Assembly (NCBI RefSeq): GCF_028737325.1
Contig: NZ_JAQZCH010000002.1
Span: 744,001 to 808,000 of the forward strand
DNA from: Microbacterium thalli
GTDB taxonomy: Bacteria; Actinomycetota; Actinomycetes; Actinomycetales; Microbacteriaceae
Reading direction: 5' to 3'
DNA: 64,000 bases
Position numbers and translations under genes: made by a program. The notes beneath the pieces were generated by a model that searched no databases, was not told where the DNA came from, and worked only from the letters and a program-made list of their open reading frames with translations. Positions 59,743 to 64,000 of this stretch are shown here, in pieces; positions within the stretch are counted from its first letter, which is position 1; the number at the start of each line of letters is the position of its first letter.

Positions 59743-60792
59743 TCATCCTCGGGTGGCGCGCACCCACCGTTCCAACGTGCCCGCTGCGGCCCCGGAATCA
59801 ACCGCCTCGGCCGCCGTCGCCATCGCCTCGGCAAGACGCTCCAGAATGGGGCGCTGCACCTGCGCGGCATCCCGCCACAGGCGATAGGACACAATGCCGG
59901 CTGCGGCGTTGAGCAGCACGATGTCACGCACGGGGCCGGAGTCTCCCTCCAGCACGCGACGAACCACCTGCGCGTTGTGATCCGGGTCGCCGCCGAGCAG
60001 GTCCTCGATGCGCGCGAGCGGCAGACCCAGGTCGCGCGGATCGAGGTCGTGCTCGTGGGTGTCGCCTCGGCTCACTTCCCAGATGCGGCTGTGGCCGGTC
60101 GTCGTCAGCTCGTCGAGCCCGTCGTCGCCACGGAACACCAGCGCGGTCGCGCCGCGAGTCCGGAAGACGCCCGTGATGAGGGGCACGCGGTCGAGGTGCG
60201 CGACGCCGACGGCGTTCGCCTCGGCCCGGGCCGGGTTGCAGAGGGGGCCGAGGAAGTTGAACACGGTGGGGATGCCGAGCTCGGATCGGCTCGCGCCCGC
60301 GTGGCGGAATCCGGGGTGGAACGCCGAGGCGAAAGCGAACGTGATGCCCGCCTCGTCGAGCACCCGCGCCACATCGGCCGGTTCGAGGGACAGGTCGATG
60401 CCGAGGGCACCGAGCACGTCCGACGAGCCGGACTTCGAACTCGCCGCCTTGTTCCCGTGCTTGACCACGGGGATGCCGCTGGCAGCAGCGACGATCGACG
60501 CCATCGTCGAGACGTTGACCGTGCCGAATCTGTCGCCGCCCGTGCCCACGATGTCGAGCGCGTCGGTGGGAACCGGCAGCGGCAGCGCAGCCTCGAGAAT
60601 CGCGTCGCGGAACCCGACGATCTCATCGACCGTCTCGCCCTTGGCTCGGAGCGCGACGAGGAACCCGGCCAACTGCGCGTCGGTCGCCCGGCCCGCCATC
60701 ACCTCGCGCATCGCCCATGTGGCATCCGACACGCTGAGATCGCGTCCTTCCAGGAGGTCCGTCAGGATGTCGCGCCACGCGTGCTGAGCCAT
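59743..60792 (-). CDS. trpD: Anthranilate phosphoribosyltransferase
   Basis: 349 residues. The phosphoribosyl-binding GTGGDRFGTVNVST is at about 83-96, KHGNKAASSKSGSSDVLGALG contacts substrate and magnesium, and FNFLGPLCNPAR is a family core. It makes N-phosphoribosyl anthranilate for tryptophan. No other trp gene is in the window. TAGGAT lies 8 bases before the ATG. Its start faces ctaE, 130 bases away, a conserved actinobacterial neighbourhood. Confidence 0.96.
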   Translation of the reverse strand: MAQHAWRDILTDLLEGRDLSVSDATWAMREVMAGRATDAQLAGFLVALRAKGETVDEIVGFRDAILEAALPLPVPTDALDIVGTGGDRFGTVNVSTMASIVAAASGIPVVKHGNKAASSKSGSSDVLGALGIDLSLEPADVARVLDEAGITFAFASAFHPGFRHAGASRSELGIPTVFNFLGPLCNPARAEANAVGVAHLDRVPLITGVFRTRGATALVFRGDDGLDELTTTGHSRIWEVSRGDTHEHDLDPRDLGLPLARIEDLLGGDPDHNAQVVRRVLEGDSGPVRDIVLLNAAAGIVSYRLWRDAAQVQRPILERLAEAMATAAEAVDSGAAAGTLERWVRATRG

Positions 60793-60800
60793 GGCACACG

Positions 60801-60806
60801 ATCCTA
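60801..60806 (-). promoter_or_regulatory. Putative -10 box of trpD
   Basis: Minus-strand TAGGAT, 8 bases before the ATG at 60792. Confidence 0.45.
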
Positions 60807-60839
60807 TCGGCCGGTTCTGAGGCGCTTTTCGGCGGACTC

Positions 60840-60858
60840 TTAGGTTGCCCTAACCCTC
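60840..60858 (+). promoter_or_regulatory. Candidate DtxR/IdeR iron box upstream of ctaE-qcrCAB
   Basis: Matches TWAGGTWAGSCTWACCTWA at 15 of 19 positions, with the core GGTT-CCTAACC well kept. It lies between trpD and ctaE, about 50 bases upstream of the ctaE -10-like box and 34 bases from the trpD -10 box, so either gene could be its target. Confidence 0.55.
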
Positions 60859-60909
60859 GCCGCGTCCGGATCGACCTTCAGCGATGCAGAAACCACCCCC
60901 AGAATCGGC

Positions 60910-60915
60910 CATAAT
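60910..60915 (+). promoter_or_regulatory. Putative -10 box of ctaE (leaderless)
   Basis: CATAAT, 7 bases before the GTG at 60923. It overlaps the alternative ATG at 60914, which argues for the GTG. Confidence 0.45.
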
Positions 60916-60922
60916 GGATGCC

Positions 60923-61558
60923 GTGACGACCACTCCAGCGACGTATTCCCAGGCCCTGCGCTCGGTCAAGCGGCCGGACCCGGTCGCTGTCGGCACCATC
61001 GTGTGGCTCGGCAGCGAGGTGATGTTCTTCGCGGGCCTCTTCGCGATCTACTTCACTCTGCGCAACACCTCCCCCGAGCTGTGGGCCGACCGTACGGAAC
61101 TGCTGAACATTCCGTTCGCCTTCGTCAACACCCTCGTCCTGGTGCTGTCGTCGGTGACGGCGCAGATCGGTGTCCACAACGCCGAGCACTTCCGCCCCTA
61201 CCGTTCGGGTTCGATTTGGAACCTGCGCAAGTGGGGCATGGTCGAGTGGTTCTTCCTCACCTTCGTGATGGGCGCGATCTTCGTCTCGGGCCAGGTGTGG
61301 GAGTACGCGACCCTCATCGCTGAGGGCATGCCTATCCAGGCGGACGCGTACGCCTCGGCGTTCTACATCACCACGGGCTTCCACGCGCTGCACGTCACCG
61401 GCGGTCTGGTGGCATTCCTCCTCGTCATCGGGCGCGCCTTCGCCGTCAAGAACTTCGGCCGGAAAGAGATGACCTCCGCGATCGTCGTGTCGTACTACTG
61501 GCACTTCGTCGACGTGGTGTGGCTCGTCCTGTTCGCCGTCATCTACTTCCTGAAGTAA
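60923..61558 (+). CDS. ctaE: Cytochrome c oxidase subunit III
   Basis: 211 residues with five helices, as usual for actinobacterial subunit III. WLGSEVMFFAGLFAIYFTLR is at the start, GFHALHVTGGLVAFLLVIG and YYWHFVDVVWLVLFAVIYFLK at the end. Part of the aa3 oxidase that joins the bcc complex. First gene of ctaE-qcrC-qcrA-qcrB. GTG at 60923 is chosen; the in-frame ATG at 60914 would add MDA and overlaps the -10-like box. Confidence 0.94.
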   Translation: MTTTPATYSQALRSVKRPDPVAVGTIVWLGSEVMFFAGLFAIYFTLRNTSPELWADRTELLNIPFAFVNTLVLVLSSVTAQIGVHNAEHFRPYRSGSIWNLRKWGMVEWFFLTFVMGAIFVSGQVWEYATLIAEGMPIQADAYASAFYITTGFHALHVTGGLVAFLLVIGRAFAVKNFGRKEMTSAIVVSYYWHFVDVVWLVLFAVIYFLK

Positions 61559-61575
61559 CCGGAGCTGAATCACTC

Positions 61576-62379
61576 ATGGCATCCAAGAACCCGCGCCGTA
61601 ACGGAGGCCGCCGCAGCAAGTGGGCGGCCGCCGCACTGATCGGCATCGGCCTGCTCGTCACCGGCGGCGGTTACGCCGGCGCCTCCGCCGCGATGGCCGC
61701 GGGCGACAACACGACGCAGACCGCCTCCACGCTCACCGTGGAAGACGGCAAGAAGCTCTTCCAGGCGAACTGCGCGACCTGCCACGGACTCAACCTCGAG
61801 GGCACGAACGACGGACCGTCGCTGTACGGCGTCGGCGAGCTGTCGGTCGAGTTCCAGGTGGCGACGGGCCGTATGCCGCTGCAGATGCAGGGCCCCCAGG
61901 CTCCGCAGAAGCCGGTTCAGTTCACGCAGGAGCAGATCGAGGCCATCGCGGCCTGGGTCCAGTCCGAGGCCCCCGGCCCGACCTACCCCGAGTCCGAGGT
62001 CCTCGACGGCGAGGGCGACGTGTCGCACGGCGCCGAGCTCTTCCGCATCAACTGCGCGATGTGCCACAACGTCGCCGGTGCAGGTGGCGCGCTCACGGAG
62101 GGCAAGTACGCTCCCCCGCTCACGACCACGTCGCCGCTGCACATGTACGCAGCCATGGTCACCGGGCCGCAGAACATGCCCGTCTTCAACGACATGACCC
62201 TCACCACCGAGGAGAAGCGCGACATCATCAGCTACCTGATGATCCGCCCGACCGAGAACTCGCCCGGCGGCTTCTCGCTCGGTTCCCTCGGCCCCGTCTC
62301 GGAGGGTCTGTTCATCTGGATCTTCGGCATCGGCGCCCTCGTCGCGATCTCGGTGTGGATCACCGCGAAATCGAACTGA
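61576..62379 (+). CDS. qcrC: Cytochrome bc1 complex diheme cytochrome c subunit
   Basis: 267 residues. N-terminal membrane anchor about 21-41, then two class I cytochrome c domains with heme motifs CATCH (about residue 72) and CAMCH (about residue 162), and a C-terminal helix. The diheme form replaces the separate soluble cytochrome c and directly feeds the oxidase, which is typical of actinobacteria. ATG after GGAG, 17 bases past ctaE. Confidence 0.96.
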   Translation: MASKNPRRNGGRRSKWAAAALIGIGLLVTGGGYAGASAAMAAGDNTTQTASTLTVEDGKKLFQANCATCHGLNLEGTNDGPSLYGVGELSVEFQVATGRMPLQMQGPQAPQKPVQFTQEQIEAIAAWVQSEAPGPTYPESEVLDGEGDVSHGAELFRINCAMCHNVAGAGGALTEGKYAPPLTTTSPLHMYAAMVTGPQNMPVFNDMTLTTEEKRDIISYLMIRPTENSPGGFSLGSLGPVSEGLFIWIFGIGALVAISVWITAKSN

Positions 62380-62415
62380 GAACCGTGACGATCGAAGCAA
62401 CGCACAAGGAGCAAA

Positions 62416-63492
62416 ATGGCTGACGAGAAGGCGCCCGAGCAGGTTCCTGCTTCCCTGGTGCCCTCATCGGGGCTCGCCGTCGCGGTGTCTGACCCGGTGC
62501 AGAACCCCGGGCTCGCACCCCACCGCAAGCGCATGACCGATCAGGACCCGGCGGCCATGACGCGCGCCGTGCGCACCGTCTACACGCTGTTCTACCTTTC
62601 GGCGGCAGCGAGCATCTGGGCGGTCGCGGCGTACCTGATCTTCCCGATCGAGAGCGGCCTCATCGCCGACATCCGACGGAACAACCTCTTCATCGGTCTG
62701 GGTATCGCCACGGCGCTCCTGGCCATCGGCATCGGCGCGATCCACTGGTCGAAGGCCGTCATGCGCGACACCGAGTTCATCGAGGACCGTCACTCCACGC
62801 GCGGCAGCGACAACACGCGCGCCGCGGCGGTGCAGGTGTTCGCCGACGCGAACGAGGAATCGGGCTTCGGCCGGCGCACGATGGTGCGCAACTCGCTGTT
62901 CGTCGCCCTGGCGGCGTCGATCCTCCCCGGTGTCACGCTGTTCCGCGGCCTGGCCCCGCACAGCTCGCCCGAGCACCCCCACGCCGGTGACCCGGTGTAC
63001 CTGCTCAAGCACACGATGTGGGAAGAGGGCATGCGCCTTGCGCACGACCCGACCGGCAAGCCGATCCGCGCTGCGGACCTGACGCTCGGCTCCGCCGTGC
63101 ACGTCATCCCCGAGTCGCTCGCCACGCTCTCGCACCACGACGGCTACCTCGAGGAGAAGGCCAAGGCGATCGTCCTGCTCATGCGTCTGCTTCCCGAGCA
63201 GCTCAACGAGGCGGACGAGCGCAAGGACTGGTCCTACGACGGCATCGTCGCGTACTCCAAGGTCTGCACGCACGTCGGTTGCCCCGTCGCGCTGTACGAG
63301 CAGCAGACCCACCACCTGCTGTGCCCGTGCCACCAGTCGCAGTTCGACGTGACCAACGCCGCCGCCGTCATCTTCGGCCCGGCCGCACGTCCGCTGCCCC
63401 AGCTCCCGATCACCGTCGACGACGAGGGCTACCTGATCGCACGCAGCGACTTCACCGAACCCGTCGGCCCGAGCTTCTGGGAGCGTCATTGA
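62416..63492 (+). CDS. qcrA: Rieske iron-sulfur subunit of cytochrome bc1
   Basis: 358 residues. Three N-terminal helices (about 55-78, 92-115, 158-178) instead of one, an actinobacterial feature. The Rieske cluster ligands are in VCTHVGCPV and LCPCHQSQF. It passes electrons from menaquinol to QcrC. ATG after AAGGAG. The stop overlaps the qcrB start by 3 bases. Confidence 0.96.
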   Translation: MADEKAPEQVPASLVPSSGLAVAVSDPVQNPGLAPHRKRMTDQDPAAMTRAVRTVYTLFYLSAAASIWAVAAYLIFPIESGLIADIRRNNLFIGLGIATALLAIGIGAIHWSKAVMRDTEFIEDRHSTRGSDNTRAAAVQVFADANEESGFGRRTMVRNSLFVALAASILPGVTLFRGLAPHSSPEHPHAGDPVYLLKHTMWEEGMRLAHDPTGKPIRAADLTLGSAVHVIPESLATLSHHDGYLEEKAKAIVLLMRLLPEQLNEADERKDWSYDGIVAYSKVCTHVGCPVALYEQQTHHLLCPCHQSQFDVTNAAAVIFGPAARPLPQLPITVDDEGYLIARSDFTEPVGPSFWERH

Positions 63493-64000
63493 GCACCTCC
63501 ACCCACCCCACGGAGAACGTCACGACCGCTCCCGCGGTCCACGCTGACGGACCGACCCGCCCGGCGGACAAGCCGCTCGGCGGCAAGTTCGTCGGCGGCG
63601 TGGCGAACTACCTCGACGAGCGCACGAGCATCTCGGGCCTGGTCAAGGAGCTCGGCCGCAAAATCTTCCCCGACCACTGGTCGTTCATGCTCGGCGAGAT
63701 CGCACTGTGGTCCTTCGTCGTCGTCCTGCTCTCGGGGACGTTCCTGACGTTCTTCTTCGAGGCCTCGATGGCCGAGACCCACTACTACGGCGCCTACGCT
63801 CCGATGCGCGGCCTCGAGATGTCGGCCGCCATGGCGTCGACGCTCGAGATCTCCTTCGATGTACGTGGTGGCCTGCTGGTCCGCCAGCTGCACCACTGGG
63901 CGGCACTCGTCTTCGTCGCCGGCATCGGCGTGCACATGCTGCGCGTGTTCTTCACGGGCGCGTTCCGCAAGCCGCGCGAGCTCAACTGGGTGATCGGTTT
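63489..64000 (+). CDS. qcrB: Cytochrome b subunit of cytochrome bc1 (3' end beyond window)
   Basis: At least 170 residues present; the rest is past the window edge. TTG start at 63489 overlapping the qcrA stop, giving STSTHPTENV. KPLGGKFVGGVANYLDERTSISG and KIFPDHWSFMLGEIALWSFVVVLLSGTFLTFFF are the cytochrome b N-terminus. Heme-ligand histidines occur in RQLHHWAALVFVAGIGVHMLR. A later GTG in VTTAPAV is the alternative start. Forms the quinol-oxidising core. Confidence 0.93.
   Translation, partial: MSTSTHPTENVTTAPAVHADGPTRPADKPLGGKFVGGVANYLDERTSISGLVKELGRKIFPDHWSFMLGEIALWSFVVVLLSGTFLTFFFEASMAETHYYGAYAPMRGLEMSAAMASTLEISFDVRGGLLVRQLHHWAALVFVAGIGVHMLRVFFTGAFRKPRELNWVIG

Overview
The window is high-GC chromosomal DNA from an actinobacterium, most likely Microbacterium or a close relative in Microbacteriaceae. 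The basis is coding style (many GTG starts, strong GC3 bias) and content: RbpA, WhiA, OpcA, a GlgM/GlgC pair, a diheme QcrC, a three-helix QcrA, and sufB-sufD-Rieske-sufC-sufT. It is a densely packed core-genome segment. I found no rRNA, tRNA, CRISPR array, insertion sequence or prophage. No gene-free stretch exceeds 300 bases; the longest, about 283 bases upstream of rpsA, holds only leader and promoter DNA.

Layout. 1-2.9 kb: DsbA-like fragment, uppS, recO, a TRIC-type membrane protein and zinc-free L31 (rpmE2). 2.9-12.1 kb: an ABC ATPase, divergent glgM/glgC, serB, an alpha/beta hydrolase, a FabG-type reductase, small membrane proteins, SURF1 and an ABC-F ATPase. 12.2-18 kb: bioY, then an iron-siderophore import operon (lipoprotein, two permeases, ATPase, siderophore-interacting reductase) behind a DtxR-type iron box. 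17.9-26 kb: a MalY-type PLP enzyme, the suf operon, and heme A synthesis (ctaA, ctaB). 26.2-34.4 kb: the pentose-phosphate operon tkt-tal-pgi-zwf-opcA-pgl. 34.4-46.6 kb: rbpA, secG, tpiA, pgk, gap, sodA, whiA, rapZ, uvrC, uvrA and a MarR/OhrR-like regulator divergent from a tiny Cys protein. 46.6-54.7 kb: uvrB, coaE, a signalling cassette (response regulator, degenerate-GGDEF membrane protein, histidine kinase) and rpsA. 54.9-60.8 kb: small membrane and secreted proteins, a YchJ-like protein, a 5'-3' exonuclease, a PHP phosphoesterase and trpD. 60.9-64 kb: ctaE-qcrC-qcrA-qcrB, with qcrB cut by the window end.

How the genes work together. The heme A, SURF1, ctaE and qcrCAB genes together build the bcc-aa3 respiratory branch. 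Iron import and Fe-S assembly supply its cofactors, and a second candidate iron box lies before ctaE-qcrCAB. glgM/glgC, glycolysis and the pentose-phosphate operon cover storage and central carbon flow. uvrA, uvrB and uvrC make the nucleotide excision repair machine.

The strongest window-wide signal is regulatory. About 20 genes have a TANNNT-like -10 box 6-8 bases before the start codon, usually without a Shine-Dalgarno sequence, which predicts leaderless transcripts. The least ordinary gene content is the signalling cassette between rpsA and coaE, the lipoprotein plus PKD-like secreted pair at 55.8-57.1 kb, and the OhrR-like regulator and Cys-protein pair that share one operator.
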